Numbered from the stretch's first letter, positions 10,443 to 22,318 are shown. The stretch is DNA of 64,000 nt from Thinopyrum elongatum (GCA_011799875.1 CM022298.1:194330423-194394422), one strand, 5' to 3'. Numbers and translations are program-made. Notes: a model not told the origin generated them from the sequence alone.

Positions 10443-12196
10443 TGTTGGGAAATGTAGCATGCAATTTCAAAAAATTTCCTACGCTCACACAAGATCTATC
10501 TAGGAGATGCATAGCAACGAGAGGGGGAGAGTGTGTCCACGTACCCTCGTAGACCGAAAGCGGAAGCGTTAGCTTAACGCGGTTGATGTAGTCGAACGTC
10601 TTCGCGATCCAACCGATCAAGTACCGAACGTACGGCACCTCCGAGTTCTGCACACGTTCACCTTGATGACGTCCCTCGAACTCTTGATCCAGCAAAGTGT
10701 CGAGGGAGAGTTTCGTCAGCACGACGGCGTGGTGACAGTGATGGTGATGTGATCCGCGCAGGGCTTTGCCTAAGCACTACGACAATATGACCGGAGGAGT
10801 AAACTGTGGAGGGGGGCACCGCACACGGCTAAGAGAATATCTGTTGTGTTCTAGGGTGCCCCCTGCCCCCGTATATAAAGGAGGGGAGGAGGAGGCCGGC
10901 CACCAAGGGGGCGCGCCATGGGGGGAGTCCTACTAGGACTCCACTCCTAGTAGGATTCGCCCCCCCCCCCACTTTTCCTTTCTCCGGAGGTGGAAAGAGG
11001 GAAGGAGAGGGAGAGGGAGAAGGAAAGGGGGGCGCCACCCCCTTCCCTAGTCCAATTCGGCCTCCTCCCTTGTGGGGGGCGCACCAGCCCCTTGTGGGCT
11101 GGTTAGCCTCCCTCCTATGGCCCATATGGCACATATCTTCCACCGGGGGGTTCCGGTAACCCTTCCGGTACTCCAGTATGTACCCGATACACTCCGGAAC
11201 CCTTCCGGTCTCCGAATACTACCTTCCAATATATAAATCTTTACCTCTCGACCATTTCGAGACTCCTAGTCATGTCCGTGATCTCATCCGGGACTCCGAA
11301 CAATCTTCGGTCACCAAAACACATAACTCATAATACAAATCATCATGGAACGTTAAGCGTGCAGACCCCACGGGTTCGAGAACTATGTAGACATGACCGA
11401 GTCATATCTCCGATCAATAACCAATAGCAGAACCTGGATGCTTATATTGGCTCCTACATATTCTACGAAGATCTTTATCGGTCAAACTGCACAACAACAT
11501 ACGTCATTCCCTTTGTCATCGGTATGTTACTTGCCCGAGATTCGATCGTCGGTATCATTATACCTAGTTCAATCTCGTTACTGGCAAGTCTCTTTACTCA
11601 TTCCGTAATGCACCATCCCGTAACTAACTCATTAGTTACATCGCTTGCAAGGCTTATAGTGATGTGCATTACCGAGAGGGCCCAGAGATACCTCTCCGAT
11701 ACTCAGAGTGACAAATCCTAATCTCGATCTATGCCAACCCAAAAAACACCTTTGGAGACACCTGTAGAGCATCTTTATAATCACCCAGTTACGTTGTGAC
11801 GTTTGATAGCACACAAGGTGTTCCTCTGGTATTCGGGAGTTGCATAATCTCATAGTCAGAGGAATATGTATAAGTCATGAAGAAAGCAATAGCAATAAAA
11901 CTTAACAATCATTATGCTAAGCTAACGGATGGGTCTTGTCCATCACATCATTCTCCTAATGATGTGATCCCGTTCATCAAATGACAACACATGTCTATGG
12001 TCAGGAAACTTAACCATCTTTGATTAACGAGCTAGTCTAGTAGAGGCATACTAGGGACACTGTGTTTTGTCTATGTATTCACACATGTATCAAGTTTCCG
12101 GTTAATACAATTCTAGCATGAATAATAAACATTTATCATGATATAATGAAATATAAATAACAACTTTATTATTGCCTCTAGGGCATATTTCCTTCA
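10443..12196 (-). repeat. 5' LTR of the nested copia element (1754 bp)
   Basis: It runs from TGAAGGAAATATGCCC (minus strand, at 12196) to CCCAACA at 10443, the length usual for BARE-1/Angela LTRs. Confidence 0.9.
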
Positions 12197-13236
12197 AGAC
12201 TGAAGCCAAAAATTCCTATAAATTCCGAAACCCCTAGAAATAAACCTAGATTGGGAGTTCCGCCGCTGCAAGCCTCTGTAGCAACGAAAAACCAATCGGG
12301 AGCTTGTTTCGGCACCCTGCCGGAGGGAGAAACCATCACCGGTGGCCATCTTCATCATCCCGGCAGTCTCCATGATGAGGAGGGAGTAGTTCACCCTCGG
12401 GGCTGAGGGTATGTACCGGTAGCTATGTGTTTGATCTCTCTCTCTCTCTCTCTCGTGTTCTTGATTTGGCACGATCTTGATGTACCGTGAGCTTTGTTAT
12501 TATAGTTGGATCATATGGTGTTCTTCCCCCTCTACTTTCTTGTGATGAATTGAGTCTTGCTCTTTGAGGTTTCGTTATGTTGGATTGAGTATTGGATTTG
12601 AGAACACTTGATGTATGTCTTGCGATGGGATATCTGTGGTGACAATGGGATGTTCTATTGATGCACTTGATGTAAGTTTTGCCACTCAACTCGCGGATTC
12701 CCGAGGTGACATTGGGGTAATCTATGCATAGGGGTTGATGCACATTTTTGTCCTATGTTCGCCGATAGAAACTTTGGAGTGATTCTTTGTTGCACGTTGA
12801 GGGATTGTTATATGATCCGATTATGTTATCATTGTTGAGAGAACTTGCACTAGTGAAAGTATGAACCCTAGGCCTTGTTTCCAAGCATTGCAATACCGTT
12901 TTTGCTCACTTTTGTCTCTTGCTACCTTGCATATTTTATATTTTCAGATTACAAAAACCTATATCTACCATCCATATTACACTTGTATCACCATCTCTTC
13001 GCCGAACTAGTGCACCTATACAATTTACCACTATATTGGGTGTGTTGGGGACACAAGAGACTCTTTGTTATTTGGTTGCAGGGTTGTTTGAGAGAGACCA
13101 TCTTCATCCTATGCCTCCCATGGATTGATAAACCTTAGGTCATCCACTTGAGGGAAATTTGCTACTGTCCTACAAAACTCTGCGCTTGGAGGCCCAACAC
13201 GAGTCTACAAAAAGAAAGGTTGCGTAGTAGACATCA
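12197..13236 (+). mobile_element. Athila-like gypsy 5' LTR, right part
   Basis: It continues the LTR broken at 6508; together the parts make about 1389 bases ending GTAGACATCA at 13236, directly before the primer site. It contains a (TC)10 run at 12435-12454. Confidence 0.8.
12435..12454. repeat. (TC)10 microsatellite
   Basis: Ten uninterrupted TC units within the Athila-like LTR. Confidence 0.9.
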
Positions 13237-13246
13237 AGCTCTTTTC

Positions 13247-13265
13247 TGGCACCGTTGCCGGGGAG
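13247..13265 (+). other. primer binding site, tRNA-Asp type
   Basis: TGGCACCGTTGCCGGGGAG follows the LTR end by ten bases and matches, with one change, the complement of a plant tRNA-Asp 3' end (TGGCGCCGTTGCCGGGGA), as in Athila-like elements. Confidence 0.75.
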
Positions 13266-13362
13266 GTGAGTGATTTAAGGTATATCTTTATATCTTGCAA
13301 TCGAATCTTTTAGTTTCTTGTTTTATCACTAGTTCAGTTTATAAAAGGAAACTACAAAAAAA

Positions 13363-14124
13363 ATGAAATTGAGGTTGCCTCATATGCTTCATCTTTTTAA
13401 TGTCTTTCGTGAAAATGATGGAAAGGAAAATTGTGCTCAAGTGTTAGAAGAAGTTAATAAAATGTTTGGCATAAAACCTTTGTATGTTGAGCATGATTGC
13501 AATGTTGTTAGTATGAATTCCTTGAATATCCATGTTGCTAATGATATGCAAAGCCACAAGCTTGGGGATGCTATGTTTGATGAAGATGATATTTTTGGTC
13601 CCCCGAGTTTTGATGAGCAAATTTATTATGATGAAAGCATGCCTCCTATTTATGATGATTATTGTGATGACATGTATGCTATAAAGAATAATGATAACCA
13701 TGAAACTTGTCATCTTGATTTTAATTTTCAATCCCATGATAGTTATTTTGTTGAGTTTGCTCCCACTATTATGAATGAGAAGGAATTTGCTTATGTGGAG
13801 AGTAATAAAATTTCTATGCTTGTCCATCATGAAAAGAATGATTTATGTGATAGTTATATTGTTGAATTCCTTCATGATGCTACTGAAAATTATTATGAGA
13901 GAGGAATATATGCTTTTACATATTGCAATAATATCAAGTCTCCTCTCTATGTGTTGAAAGTTTTGAAGTTATGCTTGTTTTGCCTTCCTATGCTAATTGA
14001 TTCTTGTTCCCATAAATTGTTTGCTCACAAAATCCCTATGCATAGAAAGTGGGTTAGACTTAAATGTGCTAGTTATATGCTTCATGATGCTCCCGTTATG
14101 TTTCAATTCTTACCTTTTATGTGA
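13363..14124 (+). CDS. uncharacterised 253-residue protein of an Athila-like non-autonomous element
   Basis: The frame begins 98 bases after the primer site, where gag would be expected, and is intact for 253 codons. It has no zinc knuckle, protease or polymerase motif. It is acidic in its middle (DEDDIFGPPSFDEQ, YDDYCDDMYAI), rich in His, Asn, Asp and Tyr, and ends in a hydrophobic and basic segment (LYVLKVLKLCLFCLPMLID, then HKIPMHRKWVRLK). I recall very similar predicted proteins recurring across Triticeae genomes, always in elements of this LTR type. Function unknown. Its intact frame beside otherwise missing gag-pol suggests either recent insertion or constraint. Confidence 0.6.
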   Translation: MKLRLPHMLHLFNVFRENDGKENCAQVLEEVNKMFGIKPLYVEHDCNVVSMNSLNIHVANDMQSHKLGDAMFDEDDIFGPPSFDEQIYYDESMPPIYDDYCDDMYAIKNNDNHETCHLDFNFQSHDSYFVEFAPTIMNEKEFAYVESNKISMLVHHEKNDLCDSYIVEFLHDATENYYERGIYAFTYCNNIKSPLYVLKVLKLCLFCLPMLIDSCSHKLFAHKIPMHRKWVRLKCASYMLHDAPVMFQFLPFM

Positions 14125-16012
14125 GCATCATTGAAATCATCATGCCTAGCTAAAAAGGCACTAAAAAAAAAGCGCTTGTTGGGAGACAACCCAACATTTA
14201 CCCCTACTATTTTTGTGTGTTAACATGATTAAGCTACTGTAGTAATCATGTTTTATAGCTTTTGTTTCAATAAAGTGCCAAGTAAAGCCTTTGGGATAGT
14301 GTGGATGATAGTTGACTTGATTCTGTACAAAAACAGAAACTTTTGCGTCCAGTACAGAAATTCCTGTCTTTTACTGGAATGCGGAAAAATTCTGAAATTT
14401 TTAAAGTTGATTGATATACAAATTGTTTACGTTTTCTATTTTTTTTAGAATTTTTGGAGTAACGTAAGTATGAGCTTAATTCAGATCTTTACAGACTGTT
14501 CTGTTTTTGACAGATTCTGTTTTCGATGCATAGTTTGCTTGTTTCCTAGTTTCTATGGCTTATATTGCTCAATATAAATTATAGAAATGATAGAGTACAG
14601 TAGGTATCATGTGATAATTTTTTTGAATCTTGTCTTGACAGTACCAAAGTGAATGATTTGTTTTATCATACTAACCCATCTCACGAAGTTCCGTTAAGTT
14701 TTGTGTGATTGAAGTTTTCAAGTTTTGGGTGAGATATCGACTGGTGCATCGCGTTGAAGCTCGGAGCCACCGCAGCGCCCACATCATCGCCGTCTTCCTC
14801 CTCTGCTCCGACGAGCCTCGCCGTCGATTCCGCCGCACCGAGCCCTCCTTGAGCACGCTTGAGCACATCTGCAGGAGCACTGTGAGCCTGCGCTTCTTTC
14901 CCCTCTCTCTCCCGAGCATTTCCGACGTCGTAGCCTTCCCTCCCCGTCGGACCCGAATGTTGCTCCGCCCGAGCTCGTCGCCGGCGTGGCTCCGGCAACC
15001 AAATGACCTCGGGCCCGTGCGCAACTTGTTCACCGCGTCGCATAGAGCACGCCTAGCCCTTCCGTTCGAGCTGCTTCACGCCGTAGCACCGTTTCTGTCG
15101 AGCACCCGTACGGGCCGCCGCCTCTACTCGTCGCCGGCGCCGATTCCGGCCAAGTCCGGCTGCGCCACCGCCACCACTTGACGCGCGACGATCGTAGCTT
15201 TCGAACGCGACCAAGAACGCGCGATTTGGTGCTCTGTAACGAAAATCCGAGCCTCTCCGGCGTTAGGCCGCCGCGGAGAGCTCGCCGACGTGACTCCGGC
15301 ACCGGCGCTGACCTGGCAGGGCGTGGGCCCCGCCCAGTGAGGCTGCCAGTGGGGCCCAGCGCCTCTGTTGACCATGTTGACCACGGTCAACGTGGTTACT
15401 GTTCCCCCTCTAGCTGACATGTGGACCCACTTCGTTAATTAGACTAATTAGGCTTTTAAATTTAATATGTTAATTAACCAGACACTGACATGTGGGGCCC
15501 AGCTGTTAATTAACTTTGTTTAATTAAAATAAACCTCTGTTAGCCCCACTGTCTATGACAGGTGGGACCCACTAGTCAGTTTGACCAGTCAACCGGGTCA
15601 GCTGGCTGCTGACATCACAATGACCTCATGCTGACGCAATATTCTATTTCTGTTGTTTAAATAATTCCCAGAAAATGTTCAAATCTTTAGAAATTCGTAG
15701 AAAATAAACCGTAGCTCGGATGGAAAAACTTTATACATGAAAGTTGCTCAGAAAAATCCCACGAATCCAATCGTGCCACCCGTTTCCGTGTCAGGACCCT
15801 CTAAGTAGGTGAACCCGCAACTTTTAGCCTGTTTCCGATAGATGAATAGTGCATATACACCGGTTAATAATTCCAACTTAAATCCTAAAATAACTAAAAT
15901 GACTTAAACATGCTTTTAGGCAACCCTGCACTGCATCTTAGCATAGCATGCTCTGTGTTGCATATGTTTGCTGTGTATTTATCTGTTTTCTCCCCCTCTT
16001 CTCTCTCGGTAG

Positions 16013-17831
16013 ACCCCGGTACCGACGCAGTTCCCGAGACCAACGCAGCTCCGGAGATCGACTACGCCCCTGACGACCAGACCTTTGCCGCAGAGCTTCC
16101 AGGCAAGCACCCCCCCTTGAGCATGCCTATATCGCCTATTCTTCCTCTCTTATGCTTGCATTAGAAATTGCTGCTGCTACTGTTTAACCTATTTCTGATG
16201 CATAGCCTGTTTTTGTAACTGCTGTTGATACCTACCTGTTTATCCTAAACTGCTTAGTATAGGCTGGATAGAGACCCCACTTTGACCTAGTTGCCCCGCT
16301 GGATTATCAGATGACTCGATCAATGTGATCGACAACCAGGCCCGGCACCGCACATCACCCCCCTAGTTGTACGACACTGCAGCATTACTATCGAGTGCCG
16401 AGGATGATACCTCGTTTAGCACTTCTGATGTTAACTCTATAGAGTAGCTATTCGGTCGTGGTCATCGAGGGTGATTCCTCCTTCACCACTCCCGATAACG
16501 ACGCTGTCGTGCAACACCTCAAGTGTGAACCCATCGAGGGTGATTCCTCTGAGTTCACCTTGATGGATACATCGAGTAGGAATCCAACGAGGGTGATACC
16601 TCAGATTCCCCTGATGTCATGGACACACGGATACTTGGACTTTACAACTGTTACTTGGAAAGTCGGGTCGACCCTGAGGGGTACCTGAGCGAGCATAAGA
16701 TGCGAGTGATGTGAAGACGGGTTGACCTGGAGGGTGCCCATGAGATAATTACGAGGCGTGGCCGGGCATTCTTAGCCCTTGCCGCAAGTCCTCGAGACGG
16801 GGCGACGGGGTCACATCGATCGTGAGTCTCTGCTCGTTATCGCAAACCCCCCAATACACTAACGATTTGGATATTTGATCCGAGTGGGCCTCTGGCCCGA
16901 TAGCACTAACCATCACGTGGGATAAGTTATGGGCACTCTGCGTCGTATGCATCAGCCGAAGCTTAATGGACGTCAGCGGCTGAGCAGCGCGCGCCAGGTT
17001 GGACTGTGTTAAGCAACCGCCTTGATAGTGTGGGTTGCTAGGTCTGCTCACGGCCGCCCTCGCAACGTGCAGGAGCGCCCGGGGTGATGGCCCAAGACCC
17101 CTGGGTACATAGGTTTAGTCCGGCGTGCTGACCTCTCTGTTAAGCTTAGGTCGGGTTGCGGCGTATCGTTTGGCCGAGGCCGGGCATGACCCAGGAAAGT
17201 GTGTCCGACCGGAGTTAATCGAGCGTGGTGGGTAAGTTGGTGCACCCCTATCGGGAAGAAAACATCTATGCATAGCCGGATCCTCGGTAACAGACGCTCG
17301 GAGTTGTATCCCGATCGATACAACTAGAACTGGATACTTGAGATGAGAAATGGATATTAGGGCTCTGGGATTGCTTTCTCGCAGGGAGTCGAGAAAGGAT
17401 CTCTGGACGAGGTTGATACTTGGATATTAGGGCTCTGGGATTGCTTTCTCGTAGGGAGTCGAGGAAGGATCTCTGGGCGAGGTTGATAACACTACTACTA
17501 CTTTATACTATGCTAATCTACACTCTTCCAATGCTGCAAGACCGATGAAGATGCTAGTCTTCGATAGGACTAGGCCTTCTCTCTATTCTGGCATTTCTGC
17601 AGCCCAGTCCACATATACAGCCTTTCTTTGATAATGTTGCATATGTAGTGTAGATCCTTGCTTGCTGAGTACTTCGGATGAGTACTCACGGTTGCTTTGC
17701 TTCCTCTTTTTCCCCATATCCGTTTGATGCAACCAGATGACGGAGCCCCTGAGACAGCTGCCCCCGCCGACGACTACTACTACCACCCCGAGGGTGGTTA
17801 CTACTTCGAGTTGACCGACGACCAGGAGTAG
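16013..17831 (+). CDS. two-exon acidic reading frame inside the chromovirus LTR (copy 1)
   Basis: Exon 1 is 16013-16102 (90 nt) after a pyrimidine-rich CTCTCTCGGTAG acceptor, ending CCAG before GCAAGC, a GC-type donor. Exon 2 is 17737-17831 after an ATGCAACCAG acceptor, ending in TAG. The phases join (G plus AT gives Asp). Exon 1 reads PGTDAVPETNAAPEIDY..., exon 2 DDGAPETAAPADDYYYHP...LTDDQE. Copies at 59324-63554 and 53694-57689 have the same signals. The 5' exon is not identified, and exon 2 alone has an in-frame ATG at 17727. The product would be a small, very acidic, Pro/Ala/Tyr-rich protein; role unknown. Splicing is inferred. Confidence 0.4.
16399..16602 (+). repeat. four-fold array of CGAGGGTGATTCCTC (copy 1)
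   Basis: The 15-base motif, with small variants, starts at 16399, 16466, 16535 and 16588. Spacings of 67, 69 and 53 are nearly the same in the two other LTR copies. Confidence 0.85.
17351..17490 (+). repeat. 70-bp tandem duplication in LTR copy 1
   Basis: Two adjacent 70-base units starting TGGATATTAGGGCTCTGGGA; the homologous region in the LTR at 59324-63554 (about 62818-62890) has one unit. Confidence 0.9.
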
Positions 17832-18134
17832 GTTCGGAGGCTCCCAGGCAGGAGGCCTGCGCCTTTTCGATCGTAGCTTTTGTTTTGCACCGCCTTCTTA
17901 AAGGCTTATCTGTTTCTCTTTTATATCTGTACTCAGATATCTAACGCTTCCGCTGATGTTTGTTGACATCAAGTTTATGTATTCGAGCCCTCGAGGCCCT
18001 GGCTTGTAATATAATGCTTGTATGCCTTTATTTATGTTTTAGAGTTGTGTTGTGATTCCTTCAAGTGAGTCCTTAGGCTTGATCGTGTGCATTTGCGTGT
18101 ATGGTTAGTGCACGATTAAGCCGGGGGCATCACA

Positions 18135-18805
18135 GGCATGATCTTCCATCTTCACCGGCGTGACACCTTGATCTCCATCGTTGCGTCGGGGTCATCTCGC
18201 CAACTATTGCTTCTACAACTATTGCTAACGTATAGCGATAAAGTAAAGCAATTACATGGCGCTTAGTGATTGACACGCAGGTCATACAATAATTAAAGAC
18301 AACCCTAAGGCTCCTGCCGGTTGTCTTACTCATCGACATGCAAGTCGTGAACTTATTACAAAACATGATCATCTCATACATCAAATTACGTCTTGACCAT
18401 ATCACATCACAACATACACTGCAAAAACAAGTTAGACGTCCTCTACTTTGTTGTTGCAAGTTTTACGTGGCTGCTACGGGCAACTAGCAAGAACCGTTCT
18501 TACCTACACATAATCACAACGGTGTTTATCAAGTTTGCTATTTTAACCTTCTGCAAGGACCGGCCGTAGTCGAATTCGATTCAACTAAAGTGAGAGAAAC
18601 AGACACCCGCAAGCCACCTTATGCAAAACAAGTTGCATCAGTCGGTGGAACCGGTCTCATGTACGTGGACATGTAAGGTTGGTCCGGGCCGCTTCTTCCC
18701 ACAATACCGCTGAATCAAAATAAGACGTTGGTGGTAAGCAGTATGAACATCACCGCCCACAACTCCTTTGTGTTCTACTCGTGCATATCATCTACGCATA
18801 GACCT
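18135..18805 (-). mobile_element. leader of the outer minus-strand copia element
   Basis: The segment aligns with 9762-10428, the untranslated leader of the nested copia, and ends at a primer site beside the LTR. The gag part of this element, between here and 4534, is not present. Confidence 0.7.
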
Positions 18806-18819
18806 GGCTCATCATGCCA
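18806..18819 (-). other. primer binding site of the outer copia element, diverged
   Basis: On the minus strand TGGCATGATGAGCC follows the LTR end, a diverged initiator-Met tRNA complement in the same place as in the nested copy. Confidence 0.55.
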
Positions 18820-18820
18820 C

Positions 18821-20429
18821 TGTTGAGAAATGTTGTATGGAAAACAAAAAAATTCTACGCACACGCAAGATCTATCCATGGAGATGCATAGCTACGAGAG
18901 GGGGAGGACATCTTCATACCCTTGAAGATCACTAAGCAGAAGTGTTTAACAACGCGATTGATGTAGTCGTACACCCTCAAGATCCGTCCCGATCAAGTAC
19001 CGAACGTACGACACCTCCGTGTTCAGCACACGTTCAGCTCGATGACGTCCTTGCCTTCTTATTCCAGCAAGAGGGGCGAAGTAGTAGATGAGTTCTGGCA
19101 GCACGACGGCGTGGTGACGATGGTGGTGAAGAACAATCTCCGCAGGGCTTCGCCAAGCATAACGGAAACTATGGCGGAGGATAAACTAGAGGGGGCGGGG
19201 TTGCCGGCACACGGCTTGGTGAATCTTGATGTGTTCCGAGTGCTAGCCCTGCCCCTCTATTTATATGTTGAGCCCTGGGTCGTTTCTTGGAGAAAGAGCC
19301 TCCTCAAATTCGGTTTGGAACGCAAGGAAGAGTCTTTCTCGGTTTCCAGTACCAGACGCCAGGGTCCCTGGCGTCTGGTCCCTGACCTCCGCAAAAGTTC
19401 CTTTTGCACCGACCTAAAGCCCCATGGGCCTTACCGCTTGGCCCAATCATATCATCTTATATATCAATATTTACCTCCGGACCATTCCGGAGCTCCTCAT
19501 CATGTCCGTGATCTCATCTGGGACTCCGAACAACATTCGGTCACCAACATACATAACTCATATAATACTATATCTTCAACGAACGTTAAGCGTGTAGACC
19601 CTACGTGTTCGAGAATGATGTAGACATGACCGAGACGCTTCTCCGGTCAATAGCCAATAGCGGGACCTGGATGCCCATATTGGTTCCTACATATTCTACG
19701 AAGATCTTTATCGGTCGAACCTTTATGACAACATACGTAGTTCCCTTTGTCCGTCGGTATGTTACTTGCCTGAGATTCGATCGTCAGTATCTTCATACCT
19801 AGTTCAATCTCGTTACCGGTAAGCCTCTTTACTTGTTTTGTAATACATCATCCCGTAACTAACTCCTTAGTCACTTTGCTTGCAAGCTTCTTGTGATGCT
19901 GTATTACCGAGAGGGCCCAGAGATACCTCTCCGTCATACGGAGTGACAAATCCCAATCTCGATTCACGCCAACTCAACAGACACCTTCAGAGATACCTGT
20001 AGAGCATCTTTATGATCACACAGTTACGTTGTGACGTTTGATAGCACACAAGGTATTCCTCCGGTATCCGGGAGTTGCATGATCTCATGGTCGAAGGAAT
20101 ATGTATTTGACATTAAGAAAGCAGTAGCAAAAACTGAACGATCATATGCTATGCTAACGGATGGGTCTTGTCCATCACATCATTCTCCTAATGATGTGAC
20201 CCCGTTATCAAGTGACAGCACATGTCTATGGTTAGGAAACCTCAACCATCTTTTGATCAACGAGTTAGTCTAGTAGAGGCTCACTAGGGACACGGTGTTG
20301 TCTATATATCCACACATGTATCTGAGTTTCCTTTCAATACAATTCTAGCATGGATAATAGACGTTTATCATGAACAGGAAAATATGATAATAACCAATTT
20401 ATTATTGCCTCTAGGGCATATTTTCAACA
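18821..20429 (-). mobile_element. 5' LTR of the outer minus-strand copia element (1609 bp)
   Basis: It runs from TGTTGAAAATATGCCC (minus strand, at 20429) to a terminus ending TCTCAACA at 18821. It pairs with 607-2042 by near-identity. The right flank from 20430 is another copia LTR. Confidence 0.85.
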
Positions 20430-21552
20430 CATTTTCTCGTGGAAACACAATAAACAAAGGAATTCACGATCTCTCACATTCATTAGTCATTAGTGACAAT
20501 GTCAGAGTGATTTTTCTTTAGAATTTTCAGGATTATCCGGTTTAAACGGCGGCGTGATGAGCACAAAAAAATCACTCATCTTGACACACTGTTAGGTCCG
20601 ATTGCATGGCGCGAGCATAGGAGTGGTGGCGGCTCGCCCTCCACTTATATAGACATCAGAGATGGGCTCAACACTTGTGGCTCATTAGTACTCCACGTCC
20701 AATTCGATCCGAGTGGATTCATGCCCTTTAAGAATGAGACCCTATAGGTTCACGTACACATGGAAACGGCCAGTCGATAGCTCGTAGCGGCTTCTAGCAG
20801 AATGTGCCAACTCCCATGTGTGTGCAAATGAAGAACCTTGAAATTGTCTCGTATGCAATATTCCTTTCGCCCCACGGTATATATTTTCAAGTTAAAAGAG
20901 AGTAGTTGTCAACAAGGTAGCTCGACCTTTGTTCTCGAAACCATGATACAAATTCCTAAACCAGGTTAACACTTAACCCAAGTCGCATGTCCATGCTTTT
21001 CTGAATCTGATCACTCAAGAGGGCCCGAAGAATATCTCTCTGAATTGCAAAGGCACACTCCATCTTGGCTAACTATATCTCATGACATGTTTCACGACTA
21101 ACCTAAAATCTACCTGTATAATCATCCAGTTACAGAGTAGTGTTTGATTGACTCTAAGTAAGTTGATTCACATATCGAATACAAGCGAAGACCTCCAGTA
21201 TAGGACATGGCATATACATTGTACTTCAGACTAACATATGGCAATATTTCTTTGCGTCCCAAAGTGGGACTGTCCGACTCAGAGATCCCCATTCCCGAGT
21301 CCATACTATCGGGTTAACATCTCTATGTCCATGACTTGCGGAACATTGTCCGTCAAAGCATATGTCCCTGCATAACCTTATCAACTAGGGAATATTAGAA
21401 AATATATATTATACAATATATAGTCTCACAAACAAGTCACATACTTATTGATACATATTAGTGATGATGTCCAAGGACAATACAAATAAGTCATATATAC
21501 ACAAGAAAATAACATCATCACATGACTGCCCTTAGGGCATATTTTCCAACAG
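20430..21552 (-). mobile_element. LTR fragment of a different copia family
   Basis: On the minus strand it begins TGTTGGAAAATATGCCCTAA at 21552, a copia-type LTR start, and runs about 1.1 kb to 20430, where the outer copia element is inserted. No coding potential was seen. The rest of this LTR would lie left of the window. Confidence 0.6.
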
Positions 21553-22090
21553 GTGGGCACCATTGCATATTTTTCCGGAGTTGAGTCAAGTCCACCCGGT
21601 GGGTCCGTTATCCCAACTGAATCACCATGTGCAAACCTTGACAAGGGTAAATGCCACCCTAATGCTTATCTCTTCGGGTGTTGCATTCATTCCTACTTCG
21701 GCATCAATCACTTATCGGGCTTGGTGTTCCATGACACGACAACCATGACTCTGGTCCGTGTACACTTGAAAGGCTTATGACAGGCACCATCATTTGGGAG
21801 GATGCCCACGACTCAAGCCTTGCTTGTGCTCTGTGAGGACAAGCCGTCTTCAAAAAGGAGGGAGAATGTCACGCGTCCCATTGAAGTGTCTACACCCGCA
21901 CTTGGCTACGACCTAGTATGTACCATGGGCCTTGTAAGTCATACGTTAGGGTTTTAACCCATTTACAAGAGGAAGCGACGCCTACTTAAGCGTTAGATGG
22001 AGGTAGTTGAGATGAGGAAGAACTTGTATCAGACCTAAATTCCCATATCTTCATAGTCGAGTCATTATCTACATCTCAAATTTGTTGTTG
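21553..22090 (+). mobile_element. remnant of a gypsy-like 3' end with a short LTR
   Basis: An AAAAAGGAGGGAGAA purine tract at about 21854-21868 precedes TGTCACGCG, the form of a polypurine tract and LTR start. The bases before it give a decayed frame (EDAHDSSLACAL...). The LTR would be about 220 bases. Boundaries and superfamily are uncertain. Confidence 0.35.
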
Positions 22091-22316
22091 CTATACTCCA
22101 CAGAGTTAGGAACATAACACACACCAATGAATTTTATGTTTCCTCTTGTCTTTTTCAACTCATTTTTCTATGATAGAGATTTTTTTGTGTGTTTTCTCTG
22201 TGTCGTAAGTAATTGAGTTTCAAATTCTCCCAGCAGTTCTATTTTGTAAACTTTAAATTGTTTCAAAATAATTCAAATAAATACTACACATTAAATGATG
22301 CTCTTATATACCCAAC
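22091..22316 (+). repeat. distal copy of a duplicated promoter segment
   Basis: About 220 bases starting near CTCCACAGAGTTAGGAACAT recur, diverged, at 22738-22950. This copy ends at a TATA-like CTTATATACCC. Confidence 0.8.
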
Positions 22317-22318
22317 GC

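Larger units (their letters stand above)
6509..12196 (-). mobile_element. copia element nested in an Athila-like LTR, with a large internal deletion
   Basis: Read on the minus strand: 5' LTR (12196-10443), primer site, leader, gag, protease and integrase start, then an abrupt jump at about 7452 into the last 944 bases of the LTR (7452-6509). The end of integrase, all of RT/RNase H, the polypurine tract and the first part of the 3' LTR are missing. Flanks are AGACC (6504-6508) and AGACT (12197-12201), a target-site duplication with one change, so the deletion is internal to one insertion. It is BARE-1/WIS/Angela-like by LTR and protein. Confidence 0.85.
13237..14742 (+). mobile_element. internal part of the Athila-like element, truncated
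   Basis: Primer site, one long ORF, then AT-rich non-coding sequence (14125-14742) with GCGCTTGTTGGGAGACAACC. At about 14742 it changes abruptly to GC-rich chromovirus LTR sequence. Gag-pol and the 3' LTR are absent; the exact breakpoint is uncertain by some tens of bases. Confidence 0.7.
14743..18134 (+). mobile_element. 5'-truncated long LTR of a Tekay-like chromovirus
   Basis: It aligns with the complete LTR at 59324-63554 over its 3' four fifths: GC-rich segment, AT-rich segment with repeated TGACATGTGG motifs, acidic exon 1, motif array, acidic exon 2 and the terminus GGGGGCATCACA at 18134. The first part, with TGTAACACCC, is missing. No primer site follows; copia leader sequence resumes at 18135, so this is a solo or truncated LTR. 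Confidence 0.75.

Noticed and set aside
14671..15420. GC-rich overlapping ORFs on both strands
   Set aside because: Part of a chromovirus LTR; overlapping frames on both strands reflect high GC and lack of stops, with no recognised family. One may be the unseen 5' exon of the acidic frame, but nothing in the sequence decides which.
21553..21780. 75-codon ORF as a host gene
   Set aside because: No domain, and it leads into a purine tract and LTR-like start, so it is more likely a decayed gypsy pol end.
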